Positions 9,015 through 21,100 of a stretch of DNA of 64,000 bases are shown here, piece by piece. The position numbers and the translations under genes were made by a program. Within the stretch, counting starts at the first letter, position 1, and each line of letters begins with the position of its first letter. A model generated the notes under the pieces. The model saw only the letters and a program-made list of their open reading frames with translations. It searched no databases and was not told the DNA's origin. This DNA comes from Terebella lapidaria. Taxonomy: Eukaryota; Annelida; Polychaeta; Terebellida; Terebellidae. Location: the NCBI GenBank assembly GCA_949152475.1, contig OX424568.1, forward strand, positions 20,311,667 to 20,375,666, read 5' to 3'.

Positions 9015-9424
9015 GGTGTTTCGCCAAGATGTTTGTGTTAGCCCAGAATGTTATCCACTATATTGTAGATATCTGTACTGTTCGCATATATGTTAATCAA
9101 GGTGTTTCAAAGAAACCAAGCTGGTCTTCTATTTTGGTTTCATAGACTGAGTAGACATTGTTTAGTTTCATCGATAAATGTAGTTTTGTGATGTGTTTGT
9201 TGTGTTAGGTCCACTACTATATCTGTGTTCTGCCAATTACCAAGTTTTGTGATTTGTTCAATTGTATTGTGTTATGTCAATTACTATATACAGGGTCTGA
9301 CAATTAAGTTGGTCTTCTGGCTTAATTCGTCATATATATTCAATCAGTATTAGCGTGTCCACCACACCTAGTCCAAATAAATCTTTTAAATGGCAATTGT
9401 GTTCGAGTCACTCAATGTAAATAA
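9015..9424 (+). repeat. Ngaro split direct repeat B2 and right end
   Basis: Copy of B1 forming the right edge of the element. The sequence after it (TTTCGGCACTTTTTTCC) resumes the host Helitron-like repeat exactly where A1 interrupted it. Confidence 0.85.
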
Positions 9425-10741
9425 AAAAATTTCGGCACTTTTTTCCTTCATAATGGGAGCTGCCCGGACTGTACTCATAGAACGCTTAAAGATAGAGCTT
9501 AGATATTGGCACTTTCAAATGGGAAGTCATATATGGCGACTTGTGTGGTGACCTTGAATTTGACCTTGGATGACCTTGAAAGGTCAAAATAGCCATTTTT
9601 AGGTCGAAAAATGCCCAAATTTGCAGCTTTTCTGTCTTTTTTCGAAAACTGTCTGATCAGTTTTGAGATTTTCGTTTCAGAAGATTCCCTCTATGTACCT
9701 TTATGATGTGTATAAGTTTTGTTGCCCTTGAATCGCTGGTCTCCGTGTGGCGGCCATTTTGAATTTTTGACGGGTCGACGAAAAAAAAATTTTTTGCCCC
9801 AAATTGCGTTACTATCCATTTTGGGCCATTTCTAGGCAAACAAATTTTTTTCACCCTTTGAAAAAAATTTGGGACTGAAAATTTTCGGCACTTTTTTCCT
9901 TCATAATGGGAGCTGCCTAGACTGTACTCATAGAATACTTGAAGATAGAGCTTAGAAATTAGCACTTTCAAATGGGAAGTCATATATGAAGACTTGTGTG
10001 GTGACCTTGAATTTGACCTTGGATGACCTTGAAATGTCAAAACAGCCATTTTTGAGTCGAAAAATGCCCAAATTTGCACCTTGTTTGTCTTTAATCGAAA
10101 ACTGTCTGATCACTTCTGAGATTTTTATTTCAAAACATAGTAATTGGGGTTTTTGACATGATGTGTATAAATATGTATATAGTGTATAAAGTGCCTTGAA
10201 TTGCTCAAAAGGCTAGAAATTTAGGCTGAATAGGCCCCAAATTAAATTTTTGGTCGTTTTCCTTCAAATTTATCTGATCAGTTTTGAGATTTTTGTTATA
10301 AAACATGCTAATTGGGGTCCCTGACATTGTGTATAAAGATGGAGTGCTTTGAATTGCTTAAAAGGCCCCTTGAGTGTGTAAATTGGCCTCTACAGCCAAA
10401 AAATGTTTGTAGGTATAGCTGGAATTGGAAGTCATATACATGTATACCACATATATATGTGGCTTTTTTGGGTGACGTTGAACTTGACGTCAGATGACAT
10501 TGAGTGCTATATCTCAGTGTCACGTCCAACAAGAAATGTGTAAATTTCGTTTATAGACAAAAGACTTGTAGATAGACCTTGTATTTGTATTTTGAACATA
10601 CATGAATACAAGGTTATATGCTGCACACTTAATGATGACATTGAAGTTCACGAAGATGATTGGTTTATCTTAACGTCATATCTCACCTGTCCTGTTTCAA
10701 CTAAAGTTGTCCGGTAACCTATCTTAGCCCTTGGGCTAATT

Positions 10742-11415
10742 TTTTTATTCCATTTATATTAAAGGTTCCTGACATGGAATACACCTATTGTCTGTATATT
10801 GAGAAAAATTCTGGACCATATCAATTACAATATTATTGGTCTGTTTACATGTACATACTTTGTTGTCATGGTAAACCAACATACAGTCTGCTGGTGACTG
10901 TACACGTACGATAACTAGATTATTATTCACTTAGTCCTACTTTGCGCTCTATACTTGTACAGTGGATCCTGTGTTAAAGACCACCTGGTTTGAGAGACCA
11001 CCCTGTGTTTTAAGACCACTCCACTTGGTCCCAAGTGGCCTTTTATCATGTAAATGAACCTGTCATGAGAGACCACCTGTCATTTAAGACCACCTTTTTG
11101 GGGTCCCTTGGGTGGTCTTAAAACACAGGATCCACATGTACTTTGTGTCTTGTGAATTTAGTTATACTATCAATCAGCTGATAATAAAATTGATAGTTTT
11201 GCCTGTTTCTTGCCTTGTCAAGTGTTTTTGTTCTACTACATCATGTACATGTATATAGAACAACACTCTACCCCAGAGGCCGGAATATTTGCCTATGTTG
11301 ATAACAGGTCTAGATATCATGCATTTGTGCACACTAAATTCCATCCTATGTTCTACAATAATGGAATAAATGTGAAACCCACTTTGCCCCCCCTTCCCCC
11401 CTCTCTTTTCTCCAG
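10742..11415. other. Intronic DNA upstream of the acidic-protein exons
   Basis: Apart from the MITE-like repeat at 10959-11139, no further exon of the downstream gene could be recognised here. A long pyrimidine tract at 11384-11415 forms the acceptor of the next exon. Confidence 0.5.
10959..11139. mobile_element. MITE-like element with 27-bp terminal inverted repeats
   Basis: The left end AGTGGATCCTGTGTT...AGACCACC is mirrored at the right end as GGTGGTCTT...AACACAGGATCCAC. GTAC flanks both sides and could be a 4-base target duplication. The inside repeats the word AGACCACC about four times. It is too short to code and so is non-autonomous. Similar sequences are widespread in invertebrate genomes; the transposase superfamily is not clear from the ends. 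Confidence 0.7.
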
Positions 11416-11694
11416 ATTCCCTGGCAGATTCAGACTCGGATGTTGACCCATGCAGTAGCAGAATCGACCCCCCTTCGCCTCGATGTCCACCCCCGCAACG
11501 TCCTCCCAGCCCCTCTCCAGAGGACAGTAACCATGTCAACAGTGCCACCCCCATGGAGGGTTGTCATGGGAATGAGCTGGATCCCACCCCCGGGGCCTGG
11601 ACCGAGGGTGGAGACGAGGAAAGGAGGCCAGCAGAAGCCCAGGACTCGCTTCTTTCGAGGATTATTGCACTTGACGATGGTTTAAATGTGAAAG
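11416..11694 (+). CDS. Acidic protein gene, penultimate coding exon
   Basis: It reads DSLADSDSDVDP... through ALDDGLNVK in the only frame that joins to the next exon. The upstream phase needs one base from the preceding, unseen exon. Confidence 0.7.
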
Positions 11695-12868
11695 GTTTGT
11701 TGTGCACAGATTAAAGCATATTTTTGGTTTTTATACGTGTTTTTCTTTTTATGAAATATACACAAAAAATTATATTGAATTCAACTGTATGCAATGCTAG
11801 ATAAAATTTTTGAAAATCAAAATTCAAAGGAAAAGCCCAACTAAATTTGTATCTAAGTTTTCATTTATCTTCCTGTTTAGGGTAGTAAATTTTGCTTAAA
11901 TGCTAATGTACTCAACTTTTCTATCATATGGCATGCAAGGGAGTATTATCACCTTTAGATCTACCTGCAGTGTAGTCTCATCTCAAACTCTTACCTCTGC
12001 AGGACGTAGGCTCAACAACAACGCCAACACCCCACTTCCCAGTCCGCGCCCGAGATCTGCGCGACCTTCAAGTGCACGCAATAACAACAACAACGCCGCC
12101 CAGGCACACGTCATCGTGTTGCCATCGGTAACGGGAACCTCCATCAGTAAGAATCCAAAGGTGAAAGAACTCGTCGTCCCAAGACCTCCGTCGTCAAGGT
12201 CAAATCGCTCCGTAGTGGAGACCCCCAGAGTCAACGTCGATGAACCTCCGCCGGCAGCGAAAGTCATGGTCGACAAGAGTTTCAACGTCCCCTCGATCAA
12301 TGGTGATTCCGAGCCGCCAGTTCTCCTTGAGGAGGAGGATGTTTCCGCAGTCAAGCCGATGGACACGGAAGAGAAGGTGGACGTGGGAGGAAATATTGAA
12401 AAAGAGCCAGAGGCCGACCCCAATGTGTCGGCAACTCAGACTGAACCACTTGGCAACGAAGAGAAACAAAAAGAAATTGCATGTCAAGATGCTGCAACTG
12501 AGAACATAGCAACTGAAAAAACAGCAGCTGAAGTCAAAAGTGGTGGGGAAGCGGATGCTGGAGCAATGGAAGGGGAACTACTTGAGCAAAATGACTGTGT
12601 TAAAGATGAAATTCTACTGGAGTCAGCCAAGGGTCGCAGGTCCAAGGTTAGGTTTGCCGATGAAATTGGCCAAGTTTCCGAGGATGGGAACAACAAAGGA
12701 AATGACAAAGAGGTTGAAGTCGGGACATTGGAGGACCAACAAACATCAGAGGACGTAGTGTTCTTTCTGACGGAAGAAAACGAAAATGAAGACAATGTTG
12801 AGGAATCAACGGAAAACATGACAAACGGTGATCAGAGTATCGGTAACCATGGTGAAACTGATTCTTAA
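11416..12868 (+). CDS. C-terminal exons of an unrecognised acidic protein with PP1-docking motif
   Basis: Two exons, 11416-11694 and 12003-12868, join in phase: the first leaves one base (G) after AAA, and GA from the second completes GGA. The first acceptor has an excellent C/T tract; the donor reads AAAG/GTTTGT and the second acceptor CTCTGCAG/GA. The first exon encodes a Pro/Ser/Asp-rich stretch (about 93 residues). The second encodes Asn runs, Arg/Ser/Pro patches and a Glu-rich tail of about 288 residues ending at TAA 12866-12868. SKVRFADE at 12641-12664 contains a KVRF sequence matching the RVxF motif for protein phosphatase 1. Upstream exons must lie left of the transposon cluster or outside the window. 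I do not recognise the family; the chain looks intrinsically disordered. Confidence 0.72.
12003..12868 (+). CDS. Acidic protein gene, last coding exon
   Basis: It opens with RRLNNNAN and runs to TAA. An apparent earlier ATG at 11900 belongs to intron sequence; the acceptor at 12001-12002 sets the exon start. Confidence 0.75.
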
Positions 12869-13867
12869 AATCATGCTGCGAGCATTGACCAGTTGTAACT
12901 TGAACTAAGAAATTGATTTTATGAAGGAAATGAGAATCAGGATCATCTGACATAACCACGATTGAGTTAGAAAAATTGTGGAAAATTACTGTCAAGAATG
13001 TGTGATATGCTTCAACTAGGAAAGTATCAATGAAAAACATGATTGATGAGCGATCATTCTCTGTCATGTGATAAATGTGTAGACAAGACATGAGTTATGA
13101 ACCATTTGCAGTGTTTGTTCTGCATTATTATATCATTATTATCATTGTTTGTGTTGATATTTAAATAGTTCATAGTCAAATTTGTGATATAACTACGTGT
13201 ACCGTATGTAGATTATATGGATTTATATCTACATGTATGTTTTCCTAGTTATGGTAGCTAACTGTGTTCAGAGAGTGTGTTGTATAGTTCAATTGACAAT
13301 TTCTGTCTTGCAGACCTTACCAGTTGAACTTAAATCATGCGATTGAATGATTTTCAGACCTTAATATATGATCAGTATTGAAATTCAAGAAATCCCCGAA
13401 TGATAGTGCTATTTTAGGTAGAATATCACGGGTCTGACAGTGTCTATATTTTACGACCCTTGATATTGTATGTGTTATGTGCCAAAAGGGTATTGTTATT
13501 GCAGTAATTTGCCTGTACACATATTTACATATATTCTGAATATATGCTATATATATCTGTATGTTTATCGTTGTTAGATGAGCTTCATATCTATAAATGT
13601 TATAGATTTTGGGAAATTTAAAAATACCATCACAGTATTTTCGAATGTCTGTATGTGTGAATTTATGGTAGAAGCTATGCCTCATTAAGTTTATTCCGTG
13701 AAGATTGGAAAATACATTTACTGTTCGTTTGCAGGGTTTTTTTCTTGTCAACTCCTTAAATGGAGATATAATGTGAGCCTCAATAATTTTTGGCAAATTC
13801 TGAGGATTCTGCGAGCTATACTGGAACATGAATTGTTAATGGCATTCCATATAGTAAGAAGCAATAT
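12869..13867 (+). other. Probable 3' UTR and downstream intergenic DNA
   Basis: AT-rich sequence with no second gene visible. I could not find a canonical AATAAA at a convincing place, so the transcript end is unknown. Confidence 0.45.
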
Positions 13868-14010
13868 ACCGTATTGGTCCTAATAGTGGCACGTGCCCTA
13901 ATGTTGTAAGTTTGAACACCTCATCTTTCTAAAAAGATCTTGGAGAGTTCCAATCCATACATTCATGTTATTTGGATCATAATAAGGGGATTGCATGCTA
14001 CAGTATATTA

Positions 14011-14340
14011 TTAGGCATCCCGATTGAAAATCGGGAGGCCTTATGTTTTTGTCTGTTTTTTTTTTTTTTTTTTTTTTTTTTCTTCCGCCGTTTGGTTTCC
14101 GGATCATAACTCTTGAACGCCTTGATCTATCTTTCCGAAATTTTCACAGCTCATCCGAAATACTTTGCTTCTAACCCCTATTGTTTTTCGTCGAGATCCG
14201 AAATCCAAGATGGCCGCCAGCGGCCATTTTGGAAAAAAAAATCGGGCGATTCCTGTCAATGTCATAATTTGATTCAGGCAATTTCCAGAGGAAAAAAAAT
14301 TTTGTAGGTGCATTTTTTTTTTTTTTTTTGACTTAGAATT
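14011..14340 (+). mobile_element. Helitron-like 5' end fragment, family 3
   Basis: It begins after an A with TTAGGCATCCCGATT and a mirrored ATCGGGAGGCC (hairpin), then a poly-T tract (about 14057-14080), then CTTCCGCCGTTTGG and TTTCCGGATCATAACT. The same order of parts opens the element at 40360. No matching 3' end was found, so this is probably a truncated or diverged copy. Confidence 0.5.
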
Positions 14341-14460
14341 TTTCCCTCGCCTGCGCCCATGCAGATGTAATACTGTAACTGAGCCATGCTACTGTATTCA
14401 CTGACTGCATCCTGCATGTCCAGCATGAGGCTAGGCTCTGCCCTCTCAGCCAGTGCAGGA

Positions 14461-14753
14461 GATCAGCCAGTCTGTCCAGCACAGCAATGGGCTCTGCCCC
14501 TCTCAGCCAGCCCTGCTCAGTCATGCCTTACAAGATCAGCCAGTCTGTCCAGCTCAGAAATAGGCTCCGCCCCTCTCAGCCAGCCCTGCTCAGTCATGCC
14601 TGACAAGATCAGCCAGTCTGTCCAGCACAGAAATAGGCTCCGCCCCTCTCAGCCAGCCCTGCTCAGTCATGCCTGACAAGATCAGCCAGTCTGTCCAGCA
14701 CAGAAATAGGCTCCACCCCTCTCAGCCAGCCCTGCTCAGTCATGCCTGACAAG
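14461..14753. repeat. 73-bp minisatellite, four units
   Basis: The word GATCAGCCAGTCTG recurs at 14461, 14534, 14607 and 14680, exactly 73 bases apart. The units contain CAGCCAGCCCTGCTCAGTC and differ by few substitutions. Because 73 is not a multiple of three, each unit shifts frame, so open frames over it are not evidence for protein. Confidence 0.88.
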
Positions 14754-15403
14754 TGATACAGCTAGCATGTCCAACATGACCCTAGGCTCATATCCATGCA
14801 TTATCCCTCACTCCCCCCTCCAAAGCCTGGTTTACTAGTGTGTGTACATGGTAAAAGAATGAAGTTCCATCCCACAGAATACAATAGTTGGTTAATAAGC
14901 CAACACACATGACACAACATGCTTGGGGAATGATTTGCCCTGTCTGCATTTATATTGTACAAACATGTATTGTTTGAATGTTTTGTTATTCAACTCTATT
15001 TCACATGCAATGACCAAATCATCATTGTTTTAGTTAGCTGGGAAATGTTTGGCTTTGGTTATAATATGAATGCGAAAATTCCGCTGTATTGTACAAGTTT
15101 TGAAATCACAAAATTGGCCAAGATGACACAGCATTCTTTTAGTCACGTATCATTTTATATTTGACAGGAGCACCTGAAAAATATCACGAACATTCTGATT
15201 AAATATACTAGTACGCTGAATAATATTGACTGGGTAATTGTCCATTCATTTGGGGTGGCAAATGTCTGGTGGGCCAAGTTGTCAAGATGATAATTCAGTA
15301 AATGTTTTTTTAATTTGACCTCGAGTTTGATCTCACGTTTACATGCGCTGCTGCAAGAGGTCTTGCTTTGGCTCGCCGTGCTACTATTAGGACCAATTCA
15401 GTA

Positions 15404-16330
15404 GTCCTAAGTCATTCGATCAAAATCGTAGTGTCGCAAAAAGTATTTGAGGTTACTACAACTAAATGTATGTAACTTGCTCTATATTTTCACATTGACT
15501 TTTATATGTTCCATGACATTTGAATTAAATCATACTTTTTTCATTGTTACCACTAAAAGTGAAAATGTAAAAATATGTAACTATTTATTGATAATATTAT
15601 ATAATCACGACGTTTAGTATTTCGCTTCTTTACTTCTTTATTATCTGTGATATTTCTAGTGTATTTGTGCATTAGGTTTATGCTTACCACACTTTAAAGC
15701 TTCACATTACAAGGTTACACACACATGGTTCTACAAGTAAACTCAATTTAATTGTAATCAGTATGTGATAAGATGTATATCTAATTCAGTTGAGCTTCAT
15801 ACCGTTGCTGTGCTTTCACAAAGTATTATTTTGATATGTCACAAAATATATTTATTCATTATTTGTTGACAAAAAAAAACCAGTATGTGTGTTTCAAATA
15901 GAAAAAAAAATATAGCAAAACGTTTTTCCTAATTTACAAGTATTTCCTTATTTCATCAAAAAAATAATCACTATTGATAGGAGGTGATCTTGGGAATTGA
16001 AAAACACTTTTTTGGGTAATAGTTAGGTAAATGGTTTGTGTGTTATTAACTTTCGCAGATTTTCTAAAGCTTATTTATTGACAATATGAAATAAATGCAC
16101 ACATTCTTAGAAACTTTGAATCGCATACATGTATGAATGTAGTAAAATGTGCCAAATGTTTTACTGGTCTGTTATAAGGATTGGCTGTATTTGGACAGTC
16201 ATATCTTCCTGTGATAATAATCCATAAAAAGACATTGGAAAATCATGTACGTTTATCATAAACTAATTGTAATGATGAAAAGAAGTTTTGCTGGACATTT
16301 GTGAATTTTTCACATACATAAGTATTTTTT
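15404..16330. other. AT-rich intergenic DNA, nothing recognised
   Basis: No splice-supported frame, inverted ends or tandem array was seen here. Confidence 0.5.
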
Positions 16331-18108
16331 AGGTTACCGGACCTTTGGTCCGATAACCTATTGCCATGGCGTTGCGTCCGGCGTCCGTCGTCCGTCCGTC
16401 CGTTCACATTTTTATCTTTAAAGTTTATAATGGAATATTTCTGAAATTTTGCACAAAAATACCTAAAAATATTTCCAAGGAAGGTTTTTTTTAGTTTTCT
16501 GATTTTCCAATTTTTTTCAAAATGGCGGCCGTTTTCGTCGAAAAATGGCCAATTTTGGACTTTGACAGTCATTTTCTCAAAATCTTATCAGTAACTTTTT
16601 TTCTTATTGATGCATAACACTCCTCTTATGTGCCCCTGTGACATGTATAAATTTCGTTGCCCTTGAATCGCTCGAAGTGGGCCATTTTGGGCCCAAACTC
16701 GGCCCAAATGGGACTCTCCCATGTTAAATTCTCCTATGCTTTATAATGGGACAAAATTAAGCCTAATATCTCACTTAATATTGAGATTAGAGACTAGGAA
16801 TCAATTGTGCACATATAGGAAATGATATATCCTGAATATTCTGGTGACCTTGAATTTGACCTCTGACCTCGGTTTCAAGGTCAGAGGGCCATTTTCGTCG
16901 AAAAATGGCCAATTTTGGACTTTGACGGTCGTTTTCTCAGAATCCGTTCAGTAACTATTTTTCTTATCAATGCATAACACTCCTCATATGTACCCCTGTG
17001 ACACGTATAAATTTCGTTGCCCTTGAATCGCTCGAAGTAGGCCATTTTGGGCCCAAACTCGGCCCAAATGGGACTTTCCCATGTTAAATTCTCCTATGCT
17101 TTACAATGGGACACATTAAGCCTAATATCTTGCTTATTAACGACTTTACAGCTTAGGAACCAATTGTGGACATATAGGAAATGATATATGCCGAATATTC
17201 TGATGACCTTGAATTTGACCTTTGACCTCATTTTCAAGGTCACACCACAGAATGGCTAATATCTCCCTTATTATCGATTTTACAGCTTAGGGATCAATTG
17301 TGGACATATAGGAAATGATATATGCTGAATATTCTCGTGACCTTGAATTTGACTTCTGACCTCAGTTTCAAGGTCAGAGCACAAAATGGCTAATATCTTG
17401 CTTATTATTGACTTTACAGTGTAGGAATCAATTATGAACTTATAGGAAATGATATATGCAGATTATTGTCATGACCTTGAATTTGACCTTTGACCTCCTT
17501 TTCAAGGTCGCAGGACAAAATAGCTAATATCTCGCTTATTATCGATTATACAGCTTAGGAAACAATTATGAACATATAGGAAATGATATATGCTGAATAT
17601 TGCTATGACCTTGAATTTGACCTTTGACCTCATTTTCAAGGTCAGAGAACGAAATGGGTAATATCTCGCTTTTTACCGACTTTACAGCTTAGCAATCAAT
17701 TGGGGACATATAGAAAATGATATATTCTGAACATTGTCATGACCTTGAACTTCACCTTTGACCTAATTTCCAAGGTCACAGGACAAAATGGCTAATAGCT
17801 TGCTCATTATGGACTTTACAGCTTAGGAATCAATTATGAACATATATGAAATGATATATGCTGAATATTGCTATGACCTTGAATTCGACCTTTGACCTCA
17901 TTTTCAAGGTCACAGGACATAATGGCTAATATCTCGCTTATTATTGACTTCACAGCTTAGGAATTAATTGTGGACATACTAGAAATGACATATGCCGAAT
18001 ATTATCGTGTCCTTGAATTGACCAATGACGTTTTTTAAAGGTCACGAGACAAAGTACTAATATCTAAAATATATATTGTCCGGTAACCTTTCTTAGCCCT
18101 TGGGCTAA
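16331..18108 (+). mobile_element. Helitron-like element, family 1 copy B, unsplit
   Basis: It starts AGGTTACCGGACC and ends GTCCGGTAACCT...TTAGCCCTTGGGCTAA, giving 12-base inverted ends plus a 3' hairpin closing in CTAA before T. After a GTCCGTC-rich start come two diverged copies of a unit of about 350 bases (16560-17200), then a 134-bp satellite. It codes for nothing and is thus non-autonomous. It is the uninterrupted partner of the element at 2674-10741. Confidence 0.62.
17205..18015. repeat. 134-bp satellite inside Helitron-like element
   Basis: GACCTTGAATTTGACC recurs at 17205, 17339, 17473, 17607, 17741 and 17875, each 134 bases apart, with a decayed unit at about 18009. Each unit carries TGACCTTTGACCT (two AGGTCA half-sites on the minus strand, one base apart) and an inverted AGGTCA a few bases later. 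Confidence 0.85.
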
Positions 18109-21100
18109 TTTTTACAGCATTATTGATCCCGGTGGATTCAAAATGCTCATATGTACACAATCATGTACAGACAAAAATATCATATGCAAAATAAACTTAT
18201 AGAAAACAAATTCTGTGTTGTTAATCGGTTGTTTTCTGCTTATGTTGAAAATACACCTTTTCCAAATTTATTTTAAAAATTAACTTATATTAATTTTAAT
18301 GAATGCCTTTCAACTTTGTATTGTTGGCAAAAATGTAGCGTTAAGTTAAATTGAAAAAGTTTGGCTCCAAATATTTAACTATATTTTGAATTGTGAAAGA
18401 AATAACCTTACATTGTCAAAATTTCTTCACAGCAGGCGGTAGTGACATCTGGCGAATATACCAAATACCAAAATAGCGGCCAAGATTTTCGAAACTAAAA
18501 CTAGGTTGCGAGTAGCTTTGCGAGTAGTAGCTGGCTGTTCTTTTTGACATTGTCCCTCCCGTCGCAAAAAGTAATTAGTGATAAAACAGCTGCTGTTTAT
18601 ATATTCGCATTTAATATATTTCAAACTTTTATCAAGAATAAAAAATATTCAGGTTCTGAAAGTTTTCCAATACCAGGAACGAATATTCATATTGCGAACT
18701 ATTTCAAGGAATACGAACAAAATATTTTTCACAGAGGGGGTGGCGCGATCGTGTTGAACAGCCTGTCCATGGAGTAGTTTGCCTCGGTGATATTTTGTAA
18801 TTTGCAGGATACGTATACATTTCATGCTAAAAAAATACCCCGATTACGTTGAATTGACGGATATAACTCAGGCAAAATGTGAGGTATGTTCTCAATCGCT
18901 ATTCTGTTCTGTTTTGCAATTGCAATCGCTGTTTTGCAGTGTGATTTTGATGTTGTTTTGACCCATAATATCCATTACACTAACACGGCTGAGGGCAATT
19001 GTCAAGTTGGCAAATGGCCCAGCCGGCTACAAAATGATATGTTGCTGTACTCTCCTGTGCTTTGGATTAGATATACATGATGTTGATCTTTTGGTTATAA
19101 ACAGCTATAGATATGCCTTTGCTGAGGGAATGATTCCAAACTCTGAATGTGACTGTTCCACCCAGGACTGAAATTGAAGAACAAAAAATGGGACTACAAA
19201 ATGTGACCATGCTCGGTACATGATTGGTCTGGGAAAAGCCTGCAATACACATAATTGTGTGCATAGTATGATTTCGTCGACTGTGGTGGGAACTTAGGAA
19301 AAATGCTGTTCATCAATTGATATAGTCATTATAGGGGATAAATACAAGTCTTAATTTTACTAAACAATGATTATTGCAAAAACTATTATCTCGAGCTAAA
19401 ATGTACATCGTTGTAAAACGTTGATTTACACACTTCGGCCCATAAATCACAGATCACTCCTTTATTCTAAATTTAATGAAGATTAAAATTGTGCCAGATG
19501 GATTAAATAGCATTCATTCAGTGGGTGATTAGTATTGGTAGAGTACATGCGCTACATGGACCCATACATATATGAATTAATATGGCTATTCGCTCATCAA
19601 ATGGTGACAATTTTGCAATCTAGCCGGATTCGGATAATTCGGATAAATATGATACAGGAATTTCATGTCTTTACAGAAGAATGAGATCTTGTAAAAAATT
19701 AAAAATAATGCTAAAAAAGGACAAATTTTGGAAGGGGAACAGAAATATAAAAAGTCTAACCCATTGATATTTTATAAACAGATTTTGTTCATTGAATAAT
19801 ATATTGAGTTTCTAACATTCACTGAAATACAGTCATAACATCATTTTTGTACATACATTATGTCCTGGGTTTTTCTGATATGGATCGATACGCACCGGAT
19901 TACAGGCACACAACATATCTTGTGATTGCTTTGAATAATGTGGATTCAAATGTTTAGTGGCCAGGACCCAGGAGATATTTTTATCTTCCCCCCCCCCCCC
20001 CCCCCCTGTGTTTTAGATAACAGTGCAACCTGTTTTATCAAGTGCTTGCATCCTTTCTACGTGCCAAAAAAAGAGAATGTTGTCCAGGAATTATGTGATT
20101 TTGATCTGAAATCCTGGAAACTTCGTGTTTCTTTCCTCTGGAGTATAGTTCACATTGTTTGCCTTATCAACAACACAGGATGTAAAATTAATTTCTCCCT
20201 CAAGAACTCCCAACAGGCCAGCAGTTTTCACTGACTTTTGATGTTCAATTTTACAATTTCCAAGCTGTTCTGTAATCTAAGTATAAACATTTCTTTCCTT
20301 TTTTTCTGCCCTCCCGCCCGCCATAATGTTTATATTTCCTGCAATAACTTGAAAGTCTGATAGTTCATTGATTTTTATTTGCTAGATTATCATACATGTT
20401 TGTAACAATTTTTTTATTGATTTTCTCTTCTTGTAAAGAAAGGTCTTGTAATCTCCATTCTGTTTGCAACCAATATACACCCACCGTATGACCTTCTAGT
20501 TCAGAGAAGCTGCCTCAGATTGTCTGGGTATAGATCAATCATACAAGTTTAAAAACATATCGTTGAGAAACATATACCATTAGAATTCTTTACTACAGGG
20601 ATTCACGCATGATATACATTTTGAAGTTTGTTACAGAAATATTGTTTTTCATTCATATATTATGTACATGTAAATGGCTCTATTCTAAAAATAATAATGC
20701 ACATTGTGAATATAAACACATGATAAAAGGCTCTTTCGAACAATGCCCGTGAACATGCCATTTTCCGAACAAGCATTTCCGCAACTTGCGCAGGCATTTC
20801 CATGCACCCAGCCACTAACCTATCCAAACATCGGCTCAACAGCATAAAGAGCCTAATTATCAACTGGGGGATTTAATTGAATTATCCTAGAAAAAAATGT
20901 GCTCCCACGGTTGGAACGCAGTTCATTGTGAAAGCTGATCCTTGCATGCACACTAGGCGGTGTGTTATATTACAACTTTTGCTGGAGGGGGAAAGGACTA
21001 TCCATGCGGGCTGGGGGGGGGGGGGGGGGGGGGATATGGAGGAACAGCGCCCGGGTAAAGTAGTTTTCTTGGATGTTGTATCAATAAATGAAAGGATGTA

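Larger units (their letters stand above)
3159..9424 (+). mobile_element. Ngaro-type DIRS-superfamily retrotransposon, looks whole
   Basis: The layout is A1 - open frames - B1 - A2 - B2, the split direct repeat pattern of Ngaro/PAT elements. A1 (3159-3355) and A2 (8774-8970) look identical by eye, as do B1 (8367-8776) and B2 (9015-9424), so insertion was recent. It carries four long open frames in order: SGNH hydrolase-like, Gag-like with zinc fingers, RT-RNase H, and tyrosine recombinase. It sits inside an older Helitron-like repeat, and comparison with the second copy of the host repeat unit at about 9880 brackets both edges to within a few bases. No target duplication is evident, as known for the family. 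Confidence 0.88.
2674..10741 (+). mobile_element. Helitron-like element, family 1 copy A, split by Ngaro insertion
   Basis: The element opens with a hairpin-forming start (AGGTTACCGGAC ... GTCCGATAACCT) and closes with GTCCGGTAACCT followed by the hairpin TTAGCCCTTGGGCTAA. A second, unsplit copy at 16331-18108 has the same two ends. Removing the Ngaro element leaves about 1.8 kb, matching that copy. The interior is a tandem array of units of about 450 bases (landmark ACTGTCTGATCAG at about 2929, 9645 and 10098) with GTCCGTC repeats near the start. No coding capacity is seen, so it is non-autonomous. A 3' hairpin ending in CTAA before T suggests Helitron or Helitron2-like origin; the family call is inference. 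Confidence 0.6.
13868..15403. mobile_element. DNA-transposon-like repeat with about 24-bp inverted ends
   Basis: The left end CCGTATTGGTCCTAATAG (13869-13886) is mirrored at 15377-15403 (CTATTAGGACCAATTCAG). The right-hand 90 bases recur at 43455-43560 with the same closing CGTGCTACTATTAGGAC, showing a dispersed family. No transposase frame survives between the ends; the interior instead holds a Helitron-like fragment and a 73-bp minisatellite. It is probably an old, non-autonomous copy; the superfamily is unknown. Confidence 0.5.

Noticed and set aside
11900-11902. ATG at 11900 as start of the acidic protein
   Set aside because: It lies upstream of a good acceptor at 12001-12002, and the previous exon joins in phase, so this is intron.
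14386-14676. 96-residue frame over the 73-bp minisatellite
   Set aside because: The unit length is not a multiple of three and both strands are open; this is a repeat artefact.
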